64,000 nt of DNA from the NCBI GenBank assembly GCA_021234155.1, contig JAJEKV010000002.1:17112041-17176040 (forward strand), given 5' to 3'. Source of the stretch: Isoetes taiwanensis (lineage: Eukaryota; Streptophyta; Lycopodiopsida; Isoetales; Isoetaceae). A program made the position numbers and the translations under genes. Below the pieces are notes generated by a model. The model was not told where the DNA came from. It did not search any database and saw nothing but the letters and a program-made list of their open reading frames with translations. Positions 44,227 to 55,589 of this stretch are shown here, in pieces; the stretch's first letter is position 1; every line of letters starts with the position of its first letter.

Positions 44227-46394
44227 AAATTTCTCGTGAATTAAAAAACTAGCAAAGAGGCACTCAAAGAGGCCATAGAAAATAAAGGCGCATGAAAATT
44301 AGGGCAAAGTAATTGGATAGGAAAAAATAATTGAATTATCTTTGTATTTAGGGCAAAATTATATTAAAATTTTATTGTCCATGGTTGAAATAGCATATGT
44401 TGTTTGGATAGTTTAAATGATGTCCCTCCATTTAGGGACGCCTCGCATGTCACCGGCAAGTTTTTGCCGGACGTCAAGTCGTTGAGCCGCTCAGGTGTAA
44501 ACTGCTCCAGCAGTTCGGGAACGAACGGCTCAGACGTCAAACCGGCTGTCTCAGATGAACTACATGTGAATGCCTAAAGATTTACATGTGAGGCGCCTCT
44601 TAAGGTACCAAAATTTCCTACTTTTGGAAGGGCATGATATGAGGTTGTTGTAGCCGTTTTTTGTTGTGTTGTAAAGGTTTATGTAATGTCTTTCGATTTC
44701 GTTTATAATGCCCCAACTATAATGCCCCAACTTTTTATATTCATAAAACCTGAAGAGATGTTTGGCGCCAAAATGATGCCCCTGTATGCTCTTGCATATT
44801 TGATTTTGTGCACTCATTTCTAAAGTTCCTTCCAGTTAATTGGCCAGGAAGGAATTAGATAAATGTCAATGACTTTGAGTGAATCTTCAAGGCTTTGTTG
44901 AATTTTGCTGCATTTCAAATGAAAAAGCAAAGACAGCTTTCCTTACCCTTTTATCACATAGGCATAAAATCCCATTTTCAAGGCTTTGTTGAATTCTGTT
45001 GCATTTCAAATGAAGCTATCCAACAAGTTTAAAAGTTATGTTGTCTTGTGGCCCGACAGACAAGCCCATCAATTTTTCATTGACGATTTTTTCACTCAGA
45101 TGCAAGACCCAGTTGTCTATCATGATTCATAACACTAATTTTTCCCAACAGCCTTTGCCATTTCCAAGATTCTATGCTCTACCTTGGAGTTTTATGTGCA
45201 CAGCAGGTGCAATACAGGGGAAGTTAGCCTTTTGTTCAAACCGAAATTAGAGCTTTTCCAACCCTCCACAACTGCATTGAAACCTCTAGCTATCCTTCTG
45301 GAGAACGCAGAATTATATGGCCCAACACAGGCCAGTTTCAAGTAATCTGCATATTTCCAATGACATCTTTTCCTTAGAGCAAAGCCACAACACCAGAGCT
45401 TGCATGCCCTTGCTTCATCAAGCAAGTCACAAAAATAGAAGAGGCCCGACGGCTCTTTCAGAAACTATCGGCTCCAATCCAAGGCATTAGCCATATTTTT
45501 GGTGAATAGGAGTAACTTCACCATATACTATACCTACATCAACAAAATAAACAAAGGAATTTTTGAAATACTGTAGCTCTGTTCTAGAGCACACTGGCAG
45601 ATTCAAGCACAAGGGTTCATGTTCAGAAGCTTTTGTGCGAGCCAGATACTCTGCTAGCTCTCACCATTCCAAACAATAGATTCTTCAATATTTTCGAGCC
45701 AGAATGAGGAGACAGATTTTGCACTGTCAATTCTAATGATAGAAAGGGAACAAATCATTCTGCCTTGCCCGATTCTTTTTGCAATACAAGCACAGTATGT
45801 GTTTCCATATCCAATCGTCGAGCTTGTCAGAAAAGGAAAGCTTCAAGATCATTGGCGCAAAGGACATTCAAGACCCACCATCAAAACTTGCCTAGTGTAA
45901 AATAAAGCAAGGCATGGTCGACCCATTGCTCCACCATCAAAACTTACCTAGTGTAAAATAAAGTAAGGCATGGTCGACCCATTGCTTTCACGACGTTTTC
46001 TCAAAAACATGGCCTAGATCACAGTGGCCTTCATGGCATCAACACAACTTCTGATATCCACAGCCCCATGGCATGGAAATTTTCTTTGCCTTCACGGCAT
46101 GCCACGGAGTGGCCAATACCTTCAGCATATCAGAGATCCCACTGCCTTCCACGGCGTGGCTCCAGGAAGCTTCAAAGCCCATGGTTCATCACTGGCGTGG
46201 CACAAAAAAAAAAGTCGCTAGTTGCAGATTAACGAACGATTGAAGAGCCGGAAAGGAATGAGCAAGAATCGAACTGAGGAAGTAACAATCAAAATAGTGA
46301 AGGGACGACTCCCTGTATCTCAGTGCCCAATTTCCTTTGGCATTTCTAATTTTGTAGTTCGTTGATATAAAAATTGACAGATCCAATGACAGAT
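44227..46394. other. Intergenic DNA with small duplications
   Basis: No gene is recognised. CAAGGCTTTGTTGAATT(T/C)TG(C/T)TGCATTTCAAATGAA occurs at about 44889 and 44980. The GCATGGTCGACCCATTGCT tandem pair is listed separately. Confidence 0.4.
45875..45986. repeat. Tandem duplication of a 56-base unit
   Basis: Two adjacent copies (45875-45930, 45931-45986) start CCACCATCAAAACTT and end GACCCATTGCT, with only a few differences. Confidence 0.85.
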
Positions 46395-46777
46395 AGTTAT
46401 GCCAGGCTTCGGGTGCCTAAACTTACTCCGCGGTATGCTGGACCTTTTAGGATGCTAAAAGGATCGGGGAAACAGCGTACGAGTTGAACTTACCACAGGA
46501 AGTAGGGATCCATCCTGTGTTTCATGTAAGTCAGCTGAAGAGGGCTATACTAGATACCGATAACGTGGTTAGTCCGTAAAGTATACCGATCGTCTTAAAC
46601 TCCTCTGTAACGCCAAAATGTCTTTTAGATAAAAGAGTTCGGCAGCTGCACAATAGGGATGTGGTAGAACATCGGGTTCAGTGGCAGGACCAGTCTCCTG
46701 AGGATGCCACCAGGGAGACGGAGGAATTTGTGCAGCAGTTCCCCTCATCTAAAGGATCAACCTTGAGGGCAAGGTCC
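46395..46777 (+). pseudogene. Truncated gypsy integrase C-terminus
   Basis: The plus strand reads SYARLRVPKLTPRYAGPFRML, the GPF/Y module that ends gypsy integrases. Then, across frame breaks, come HPVFHVSQLKRA-like words and a chromodomain-like end (VEHRVQWQDQSPEDATRETE). The coding part ends just before a polypurine tract. Everything upstream of the module is missing, so this is the 3' tip of a second gypsy family. Confidence 0.75.
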
Positions 46778-46794
46778 AAAAGGAGGGGGAGGAA
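46778..46794 (+). promoter_or_regulatory. Polypurine tract of the second gypsy element
   Basis: AAAAGGAGGGGGAGGAA lies immediately before the LTR start TGTTACAG. Confidence 0.8.
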
Positions 46795-48046
46795 TGTTAC
46801 AGGTGCTCCCAAGGGCATAGCCGAAATCGGGCCCTTGACGGATGTCCATGAGCACAGGGTACTGTTGGTCGCGATCGCCGGGCAGTTGTGATTCAATGGG
46901 CCGTGTTGACTGTAATCAGTCTACGGTGACGGGATGCGGGGTAAATGGTAATGATGTCTAAGCAATGGGTAATGGGTTGCTAGGCGGGGCGCTAATATGA
47001 CTAAATATTAGTGCGGCAAGGGCTAGCAGGGATTGCGGGGGTACAGGACATGTAGACCTGCATGATTAACATTAGACATTAATGTTAATGTAGGTTGTAT
47101 AGGCCCTAGGGGCCAATGTCATTTAAATGTTAAAAGAAAATGTTAGCTATGGTTTTTAATGAAACATTAAAGTGACACGTGGCTAAAAATGGTTCAATGG
47201 GTCTTAAGCCTGATATCAAATCAGGGAGACGAATTCGTGCATGAAGATCCGGCCTGCCAGATCGATGGGTTAGCTCTAGTGCATGAAATTGGATCAAGTA
47301 AGGGTTTAGTTAACTCCAGATGGAGTACTATAAAGCCTAGGGAACGAAATCGAGCAGGGAAGAAGAACTGGGATCAGAATATGAAACCGGATTTCTGCTG
47401 TGATACCTGATGAACTGATTCAGGATTTAAGATTAGAGTTCGGATTTGGATTTCTAATCCATTGGTGTGGTCCCAAGGCAATTTGATTCTGCCAAGAACC
47501 GGATCAACCTTGGACCCATAGGGTGGATTGGCAGCCCAAGACTGTGATTCATCTCTGCTTGATTCGTGGCTTGGCCCACAGGGCCGAAATAGCAGCCTAA
47601 GGCTGTGCTTGGGATCCTAAGGCAGTTTTCTACTGTTAAGGATTGAATTGGGGAGGAACCGGTTGGTGCTAACCCAAGGGGATTCTTGTAAGAATTCGCA
47701 TTGTTGGGGAATTGCTGCCAGGGGCCAGACCAAGGCCGATCATAGTGAAGCATCTGGTAGTGTGGCTTTAAGGCAGTCTCATACTGCCAGGAGTCGAACC
47801 AGCATTAGACCCATAAGGTCTGATTGCAGCCAAGGGCTGTGTAAACGGTCATAGAGCAGTTGGGTACTGCAAAAGATCGGACAGGGCGAAGCATCTGAAA
47901 GGTGTTGAACTCTGGGGGATTCTCTACAGGAATCCGGGCTTAGCAGCAAGCCAATAAGACTAGCGCTGGGGATCTGGGATCCAAGGTGTGGGTGGTAGCT
48001 ACGCGGGCAGAGATTGTTTCTAAGGAAAAAAAATTGTCGTGTAACA
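46795..48046 (+). repeat. 3' LTR of the second gypsy element
   Basis: A 1,252-base LTR starting TGTTACAG and ending TGTAACA; its termini form the inverted pair TGTTACA/TGTAACA. It ends exactly where copia reverse-transcriptase coding sequence begins, so it was inserted into the copia element. Its last third contains a degenerate tandem repeat. Confidence 0.75.
47470..47900. repeat. Degenerate hairpin-bearing repeat inside the gypsy LTR
   Basis: The word AAGGCAGT..(C/T)TACTG and its variants recur at about 47475, 47620, 47771 and 47854, each a small GGCAGT/ACTGCC hairpin. A second word, CCCATAGGG..GATTGGCAGCC..AGGCTGTG and variants, recurs at about 47514, 47576 and 47810. The units are diverged and unevenly spaced. 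Confidence 0.55.
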
Positions 48047-48806
48047 ACCTTTGATTGAGGATTTGTTTGCAATGTTCTAAGACCTTCATTCCCTTTGATA
48101 CCATAATATTATCATCAACATAAAGAGCGATGATACACCATTCATTTCCAGCATTGTATTTATGAAGATTGCCATCATTTCTGAGTTTGTCAAACCCTTG
48201 CTCTTTGAGATAAGTATCCATGCATTTGTACCACTCCCTTGGTGATTGCTTAAGTCCATATACAGCTCTATTCAGCTTCCAGACCTTATTTTCACCTTCC
48301 TCAAACCCTGGTGGTTGCTTCATAAATATGTCTTCCTCTAGTTTTGCATTCAAGAATGCAATGTTTACGTCCATGTGATGGATCTCAAAATTATATGCAT
48401 TTGCAATTGATAATAGCATTATGATGATGTTCATCTTTACAAGAGGAGAGAAAGTCTCCTCATAATCTTGCCCTTTTCTTTGGGAAAAACCTTGAGCTAC
48501 AAGGCGTGCCTTGTATTTTGGAGTAATACCATCTGATCCAGTCTTGATCTTAAATGGCCATTTACATCCAACTATATTTCTGCCTTGTGGAACATCTATA
48601 AGTGTATAAGTTTCTGTCCTCTTGAAAGAAGCCATTTCATCATGCATGGCCTCAAGCCATTTGTCTTTGTCAGATGATTTCAGTGCTTCTGAGTAGTTTT
48701 TTGGTACATTAAAATCTGATAGCATCAAGGTTTTGAATATATCATGTAACTCAGCTCTTTGTTCTGAAAAGTCTCTTACTTTTTCCATAGCCATGCAATT
48801 CCTCAT
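48047..48806 (-). pseudogene. Copia reverse transcriptase (truncated)
   Basis: The RT core reads WLEAMHDEMASFKRTETY, VGCKWPFKIKTGSDG, YKARLVAQGFSQRKGQDYEE, HHMDVNIAFLNAKLEEDIFM, PPGFEEGENKVWKLNRAVYG and YVDDNIMVS, then EHCKQILNQRL, ending at the gypsy LTR. The YVDD catalytic motif is intact. Some consensus residues are changed (DVNIAFLN for DVKTAFLN). The tail of the frame beyond 48047 is gypsy LTR sequence. Confidence 0.9.
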
Positions 48807-50279
48807 TTATTTTGGCATCTTCTTTAAGCATTTGTGCCTCTGTTTTTCTTTTCCGTGTAGGTTGCACCACAGATGTCTTCTCTTGCTGGAAATTTTCAAT
48901 TTGTACTTGCATCTCCTCTTGCTGGAAATTTTCAGTCTGTACCTGCACAGGCTCAAAGATGGCATCCGTGTTTGAGAGTTTAGACTCATGTTCTTCATCA
49001 AATGCAAATCTAACTTTTGGTTCTGAATCTTTGATCTCCATCACTTAGCCTGGTTCTGTGTCTCAGATCTAGTAATCTCATCATGAGTGTTTACTTTTGG
49101 AATAATTTTATAGTATTGAGTCTCATCGAACATTGCATCTCTGCTTATCAATATCCTTTTCTTTTTTTGGATCATAAAGTCTATATGCCTTTGATTGTTT
49201 TTCATATCCAACCAAGTATGAGATATAGGCTCTGTCATCAAGTTCCTTTCATAGTTCTTCTGGCACATGTACAAAAGCTAAACATCCATAGCTTTTTAAT
49301 TTTTCATGGTTTGGTGTCTTACCATTCCACAGCATCTCGGGAATGGCTCCATTTGTACTTGATGTTGGCAGCAAGTTTTGAATATAAATAACTGTTCTTA
49401 CTGCTTCTTCCCACAGGAAATTTGGAAGGCCTGCATACTTAAGCATACTCCTCATAGCATTAAGAATTGTCCGGTTTTTCCTCTCAGCAATCCCATTTTG
49501 CTGAGGAGAAAATCTACAGGTCAATTGTCTCTTGATGCCCTTATTTTTGCAGTAAGCTTTGAATTCATTTGAAAGATACTCTCCTCCTCTGTCAGAGCAT
49601 AGACACCTTACTTTTCGTCCCATTTCTAATTCAACTTCACTCAGATACTGTTTAAATGCTTCAAAAGCCATATCCTCTGATTTTAGGCAGTATACCTTTG
49701 CTCTTCTTTCTTTCTTATCATACTAGTGACATTCAATGGACCACATAGGTCTGTGTGCACTATGTCCAGTATTCCCTTTGCTATTTTTGAGGATTTTCTG
49801 AAAGGAAGTCTATTGTGTTTGCCAAGTAGACAGCCTGCGCATTTAAGTTCATCAGCATTGTTATCTTGAGCATTTAACAAACCTTGCTTAATGAGTTGTT
49901 CTATTCTTCTGAAATTCACGTGACACAGTCTTTCATGCCATGTCCTGAAAGAAGGACATGCAATTACATTTAAACTTGGCAAATAGTGATTAGTATCCAA
50001 GCCAAACAAATTTCCAACACGTTTTCCAGTAAACATAATTTTATTTCCCTTGAAAACATTACAATATAGTCTTTCAAAGACGACCTTATATCCAAGGTCC
50101 ACTAACTGACATACGGAAATTAGATTCCTAACTAGCCCAGGAACACAGAGCACATCCTTTAGTTCAACTATATTTCCTTCCAAGTCAAAAAGTTCAAGCA
50201 TCCCACTGTCTTCAATCTCCTGTAGTTCACCATTTCCCAGTTGAACATGTCTACCTCTTCTTTTGCAGTCTTCAAACAT
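48807..50279 (-). pseudogene. Copia GAG-pre-integrase and integrase region
   Basis: 50279-49683 carries the end of the protease region and the GAG-pre-integrase domain (TWHERLCHVNFRRIEQLIK, then CAGCLLGKHNRLPF with its zinc-binding His and Cys). It ends in the start of the integrase core (ILDIVHTDLCGPLNV). 49671-49249 continues with VRCLCSDRGGEYLSNEF, CRFSPQQNGIAERKNRT and YAGLPNFLWEEAV, so the DDE catalytic residues are visible. 49274-48751 is the integrase/RT linker, with a short internal duplication (QVQTENFQQEE / QVQIENFQQEK). Frameshifts separate the pieces. Confidence 0.85.
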
Positions 50280-50293
50280 TTTAGAGGAGCAAG

Positions 50294-51355
50294 TTACTGT
50301 CCTCTCAGCTCCGAATCTATGATCATGAGTTTATCATTAATTTTCTTATGTGTTAGAGCATGCAACTCAGAATTATGTACCTCTTCGTCTTCATTTGGTT
50401 CTTCTTCAGCCTTGGCTTCTTGAGTCAAATTTACTGCTGGATTTCCTCGTCCAGCACCCTTGCTCCTGTTGCTATAACCCCCTCCAGTTTCTCCCCATCT
50501 TCCTTTGCCTTTCCCTTTAGCAGAGCCACCTCTAGGACTAGGACAATTTGTTGAGACATGTCCCTTACCTTCACAATTATAACATACCAAGTCCTTTCCA
50601 AGTTTAGGAAATGGCCATAATTGTCACAGTTGTAACATGGCCCAACTTTGCCCTTGTTATTGTAAGAATTGCTTCCTTTCTTATCTTTAGATTTCTGTGT
50701 ACAGCACTTCAGTTGCCTGGTCATCATCATCATTTGCTCCTTGCGCAAGTTCGGTTCTCATCATTTGAATGGCATGTTCTTTGGAGCGTGCTACATTTAT
50801 CAAAAGTGTGGCTAACTGGTGATTTGATACAGACCTTGCAATGGCTAGAATTTGATATTGCTCATTTAGAATAACTCCTGCACCTTCAAGATCTGCAACT
50901 ACTCCATCAAATTTCTCAAGGAATTCGGTTAGATTATCTTTGTCATGCAGTTTAAGTCTCTTTGACTATTTTTCCAAAACATCTATCTGGGATGATGATT
51001 TGGCCTCATAAGTTCTTTCCATATAAAGCCACATATCTCTTGGTGACCTCTTAATTTTAATTTGATAATGGGCTTCTATAATCTTAAGTTCTTCATCACT
51101 GTCCAAGCTAACTCTAGAAGTTGCTGAGACAGTTTGTTCACCTACAGCAATGGAACCTTCAGTAGCAGAACTCGAATTTGAGCTTGAAGTCCTTGTGACT
51201 GTAGTAGAACATCTCACAGCATTTGTATCAATTAGATACTATCAATTTTCAAATTCTAGAACTTGTCTAATGCCTTGTTTCCAGATCTGAAATCTCCCTT
51301 CTCCTTGAAAAACATCTATCGAATTTAAAAGATTTGCACCAAATCTGGATGACAT
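50294..51355 (-). pseudogene. Copia gag with zinc knuckle
   Basis: The start is at 51355 (MSSRFGANLLNSIDVFQGEG, then RFQIWKQGIRQVLE, the usual copia gag opening). It continues in broken frames (51217-50966 with KIKRSPRDMWLYMERTYE; 50748-50431). It ends with CYNCEGKGHVSTNCPSP, a CCHC zinc knuckle (50584-50540), and an acidic tail. A second, damaged knuckle (CYNCDNYGHF) lies about 50 bases before it. Confidence 0.8.
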
Positions 51356-51365
51356 GATAACCTGT

Positions 51366-51377
51366 GCTCTGATACCA
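51366..51377 (-). promoter_or_regulatory. Copia primer binding site (initiator tRNA-Met)
   Basis: The minus strand reads TGGTATCAGAGC one base downstream of the 5' LTR end, the standard plant retrotransposon site. Confidence 0.85.
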
Positions 51378-51378
51378 C

Positions 51379-51959
51379 TGAAGAAACACCAATGTTCAAG
51401 TTGCAAAAATGAGAACTTCTTAGGAAATATATTCAATAAGATTTATATTGCAATGTTAATATCCACTTCAATGGTTAATCAATAGACACCTTATTTTATC
51501 TCAAATGACTTACTGTAGATATGATTTGCTTTGCCTTAAAATGATCATTGGCTAGTCCAAGCCCCAATTACAAAGATAAGTTCAGCAGATCATACCTCGT
51601 TCGCACCATATTCAAAGTAATTGTTTTTATTTTTATAATGCTTAGTCCGGCAGCTATGCCGAACCGACCTTCTGCAGATCAGTTTGAACCGACCTCATAT
51701 TTCATTGTTCTTCATGGCACCAGAATACTGGACCGAATTACCACGCCATAAATAGTTAAGATAAACTTAACCATTATGCATAATTTTAGTGTCACTAAAA
51801 ACACTCGTGCGTTTATCTTCCCCTTTTTCCTTTTTATAGACCTTTAAACATGATCATCTTCATATATATGATTTGATCATGTTCATATTATCAGCATGTC
51901 AACCTTCAGTCCATTGCTTAAAGAATACATGTACAGCTTGACATTAATTACATTCTTCA
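51379..51959 (-). repeat. 5' LTR of the copia element
   Basis: Termini TGAAGAA and TTCTTCA are inverted repeats, and the inner end abuts the primer binding site. The length of 581 bases is normal for copia. The outer end at 51959 cuts a NOG2-like coding exon. Confidence 0.7.
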
Positions 51960-52285
51960 ATATCTGCATCATGACATATATTTTTTGTCTGCAAGGTATT
52001 TATAAACGATGATTTACCAACATTTGAATAGCCAATGAATCCAACCAAGATAGTCTGTTCATCACTTTTTAGCCTTGCAAACTGCCTTAAAAATGAGAGA
52101 AAAGAATCCTTGAGAAGATAAGACAAGATGAGACCAAATGATGCAACCCAAAGAGGCATTGCTAGTAGTGACAATATTACCTTTCCAAAATGGTTCGTAA
52201 CACTAGTATGAAATGCGAGTGCCGGATATTCCCGTGAAAGAACATGGAGCCAGCCCTTGGTCGCCCATGATGGCACCAGGTCACA
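51960..52285 (-). pseudogene. NOG2-type nucleolar GTPase gene fragment
   Basis: Two exons are readable. 52285-52181 begins after a TAG acceptor with [20 protein letters not shown] and [16 protein letters not shown] 72-base intron (52109-52180, GTAATA to CTCAAG) follows, then 52108-51960: [20 protein letters not shown], then [18 protein letters not shown], the P-loop of the circularly permuted YlqF/NOG GTPases. CDLVPxW is the G4 motif (NKxD) part. The family acts in 60S ribosome maturation in the nucleolus. The exon is cut by the copia LTR within the codons after TKN, and neither the upstream exons nor the continuation is found in the window. Intron retention shows it arose by DNA duplication, not by a retrocopy. 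Confidence 0.8.
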
Positions 52286-53822
52286 CTACACAAATGAACG
52301 TAAAAAGAAAAATGAATTAGAAAGAAGCAGAAGAATTGAAAAGCAAAAGGAACCTGATTTTGAGAAAATAATAGCAATCCTTGAAGATGAACAAATGGGA
52401 TCACCCGAGAGATCCCAGCCTTCAAGATCACATGAGCAATTCCGACCTCCGGGATTAGCGCTGATGGCTGATATCATCATCGAATTCAGCAACCTTAAAT
52501 GATCCTCGACTTGCCTTGACAATTATCTCCTCCTCTAGGACGACCACTGGTTGGCCAATAGCCACTATTATTGGCCACAACTATCTCCACCTCTAGGATC
52601 CATGTCCAGCCTGATCCTGCACGATTGGCTCCAGTGTCATCCAAACTTGACACGGATCCCGGCCCCTCCCGATCCCCAAAGCCCAATGTGAATCCCCGCC
52701 TCTCGGATAACCGGCGCCTGACGATGATTCTGATCTCCGGGATCATGCTCGCCTGGCCAATATTAAGTGACAATATCAGTCGATAAACATCCCATCCTCT
52801 GGGATCACCACGTTCTTTATACCTGTGATTTGCCGGTATATGAAACCATTAGATAGTGGAGATTGGAGCATGAACCAACCCAGTGGACCATTTTGAGTTT
52901 GTCAGCCCATGCACGGTCCAACCATTACCATGAGGATATGTGGCGGGCTGAGGCCATCCTTTGGAATCATTTCTCAGAATGTTGTTTCTCTACTGCATGT
53001 GGAGGAGGATGGGCTAAGGAGCGGAATGCGGCAGGTATGGACGATTTGGAGGAGAAGAAAGAATAGATAATCGGTTCACAACTCCTTTCACGATGAGGAC
53101 ATGCATGTTCATTTACATCCGAGCAACTTTTTGTAGTTAAGAGCTAAAATACAGCAAGAATCCCCTCCCCCTTCCCTCCTCTATCTCCCCTCCTGCCCGG
53201 GTGAAAATGGTTATTCGACCATGGCAATCTCCATTGGTATCCTCAAGAGCATCAAATACCTACACTTTGGGTTTTGGAGGGGAGGGGAGGGATGCTACTT
53301 TGGACCTGCTACATCTATACCAATCTAGTTCAAGATTTCATTCTTCGAGAGCAGAAAGATTGTGAAGCACCTTGCGATTTCTACCTAAGGAATTTCGGGC
53401 CTGAGAGAGTGTTACGAATACCCTATGAGGACTTATATTCGATATTAAAGAGGTATGGACCCTACAAGGATTCATATTTAACATTGAAGAGGTGAAATTT
53501 TGATGGAGGGAGGTTGCCTACTATTCATGCAATACACCTACTGGACAACCCAATTGTGGACTCGCCCACATACTGTGCAGCTCAAAGTAACATCAATCGA
53601 TCTTTCCTTGTCCATTGCTTCTCCTGCTTAAAATTTGTCCACCAGTGTCAACATGACACGTGGATTAGTGCATGTGAAAGCTCTCTTCAAGAGCTAAGGA
53701 AGCTCCATCTCGACCATCATTGTGCTTGTGCGGTCAACAAAAATTGACAAAAAGGAAGACCCGGGGGTTGGTGCATGCAATGGATCTATAGAAGCATCTA
53801 ATATGTTATCTATATTTTGTAT
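52286..53822. other. Intergenic DNA, no gene recognised
   Basis: No known protein is read. GATCTCCGGGATCA near 52732 and GACCTCCGGGATTAGC near 52444 are related words, and 53400-53490 contains two related ATATT.A.ATT(A/G)AAGAGGT words. The fragment of NOG2 does not continue here. Confidence 0.35.
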
Positions 53823-54499
53823 AACATGCTACCGCACAAGAACAATGACTTCCCAACCCTTGTCTCCTCCTCCTTCCGCTGCATTGCTTGATGATACTAC
53901 ATCTGCTGCTGTTTCCTATGCAATGCATAGACAAGTAATATTATTATATGCTTCTCTCTTGAAGCTTACAAAGATCGTGTCTGCAATATCTTTGACTAAC
54001 AACAAAGGCAACAAGCTAAGAAGAAATGCGTGGGCAATCCTACTAACCTAAGACAATTAAAAATATTAAAGCAAGAACAAGCTCAAAGAAATTGCTTGTG
54101 CGATGCCACTAAGTTAACATAATGAAGTCCTCTAAGCTTGTTGAACCCATAGTGCAGCTCAAACTCTGGTCATCCTTTACGAGTAAGTTGTAACTCTGGT
54201 ACGCATAACTGGGTATGCATAATTGGATCGGAGTTATACATATGCAATGTATGGAGGGAGATTAAGTAGCACTAGAGCTTCAATAAGCTTAGAGAAATCA
54301 CGTATGCAATGCCACTAAGTTAAGATACTCTAAGCTTACTAAAGCCATAGTGCATATGAAACTCTGGTCACCTATTATGAGTAAGTTGTAACTCTAGTAT
54401 GTATAATTGGGCGAAGATTAAGCAGTATTATGGCTTCAATGAGCTTAGAGGAATTGCATGTAAGATTCTACCAAATTTACAAAATAATAATAATAATAA
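53823..54499. repeat. Duplicated block, copy 1, part A
   Basis: It opens AACATGCTACCGCACAAGAAC and matches 59854-61170. It contains two internal related units of about 190 bases around the words CTCAAACTCTGGTCATCCTT and GAAACTCTGGTCACCTATTA, followed by GTAAGTTGTAACTCTGGTA. The match to copy 2 breaks off in the TAATAATAATAA run, where the Helitron 3' end begins. Confidence 0.7.
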
Positions 54500-54896
54500 C
54501 TAGAAACGTGTGCCCGGCGATGCCGGGCATTAGTCTTGGACGTGTGGAATGGGTAAAAATAATGGAATTTCTATGTGGATAAAGTTATAAATGTAATTGT
54601 GTCCATAGTGTGAAGGGTTTAGAGAGGTCAGACATTAGCCATAGCAAGTGGAATGAATAGGAGTAGTGACTGTGGAATAGAATGGGTAGTTGATGGAGTA
54701 TAGAGATTATATAAAAGGTGGAAGATGTCTATTTACTTTCTAGGTTGATGGTTCCTTGCAGAAGTTAAAGACCACATCTTGTAGGCCCTCTACTTAGCTC
54801 ATTGCGAAAGACAAAATCAAGTAAAAGATGGTGTTACAGTACTGCAGTCTCTTTGTGGCTAATTTAAAGTTGGCAGTTTACTTCAAAAACATGTGG

Positions 54897-55008
54897 TAGG
54901 AATTTTTTCCCATGATTAATGAACTTGTTTATTGACAATTAAGAAAAAGTGCTAGGAATTTTTTCCCATGATTAATGAACTTGTTTATTGACAATTAAGA
55001 AAAATAAC
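54897..55008. repeat. Tandem duplication of a 56-base unit
   Basis: Two near-identical adjacent copies (54897-54952, 54953-55008) start TAGGAATTTTTTCCCATG and contain GACAATTAAGAAAAA. Confidence 0.9.
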
Positions 55009-55589
55009 AGTTTAGAATTGTTCACTGTATATGGTCCTCGTGTTATAAATTGGTTGATCCATAACATTTGTTTCCAATTTCTTAGCGATATTTGTGATCT
55101 TTGCATCAATAACAAACGTAGGTGCATGTGATATCAATTTGAATTGGATAGTGCAGCTAGTGCAAAAGGGGTGAGTGCCTTAAATGGTTGCCCTGGAAAC
55201 ATGCAAAATGAACAGGCAAGCAAATGAGAATAAGGTAAGGAAGTAGAAACAACACAAAATCTTCGAATATCAAGCATATTAAATTGATCACCTTATGCCC
55301 ATGTTTCTATCTATAATCTAGAGATGTTAATTATACTAAATGTTGCAGTATATGCAAGAGCTGCAATCAGAATTGCATAAGGAATACAAACTTCCATCCA
55401 TTACAATTTTAGATCCACAATTGCCTCTTAGAAATGATATGGAAAGCCATTTAAGGATCCATGATTTATATCCTGAACATTATCTTTTGCCCTTTTTAGG
55501 GCCTTTGTAAGGTAAAGCATTCATTTATTGAGCTCCATATATGCTTATCAGCACTATCATTCAAGCCACCAATCTTAGGCTTGCAATCT

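Larger units (their letters stand above)
48047..51959 (-). mobile_element. Ty1/copia retrotransposon, 3' part cut off by the gypsy insertion
   Basis: On the minus strand it has a 5' LTR (51379-51959), primer binding site, gag with zinc knuckle, GAG-pre-integrase domain, integrase and the start of RT. RT stops at 48047, where the gypsy LTR begins; RNase H and the 3' LTR are missing. The gag-IN-RT order identifies copia. Its 5' LTR end lies inside a NOG2-like exon. Confidence 0.9.

Noticed and set aside
52571-52786. Pro/Ser-rich plus-strand frame of 71 codons
   Set aside because: Low complexity, short, an open antisense frame exists as well, and no homologue is recognised.
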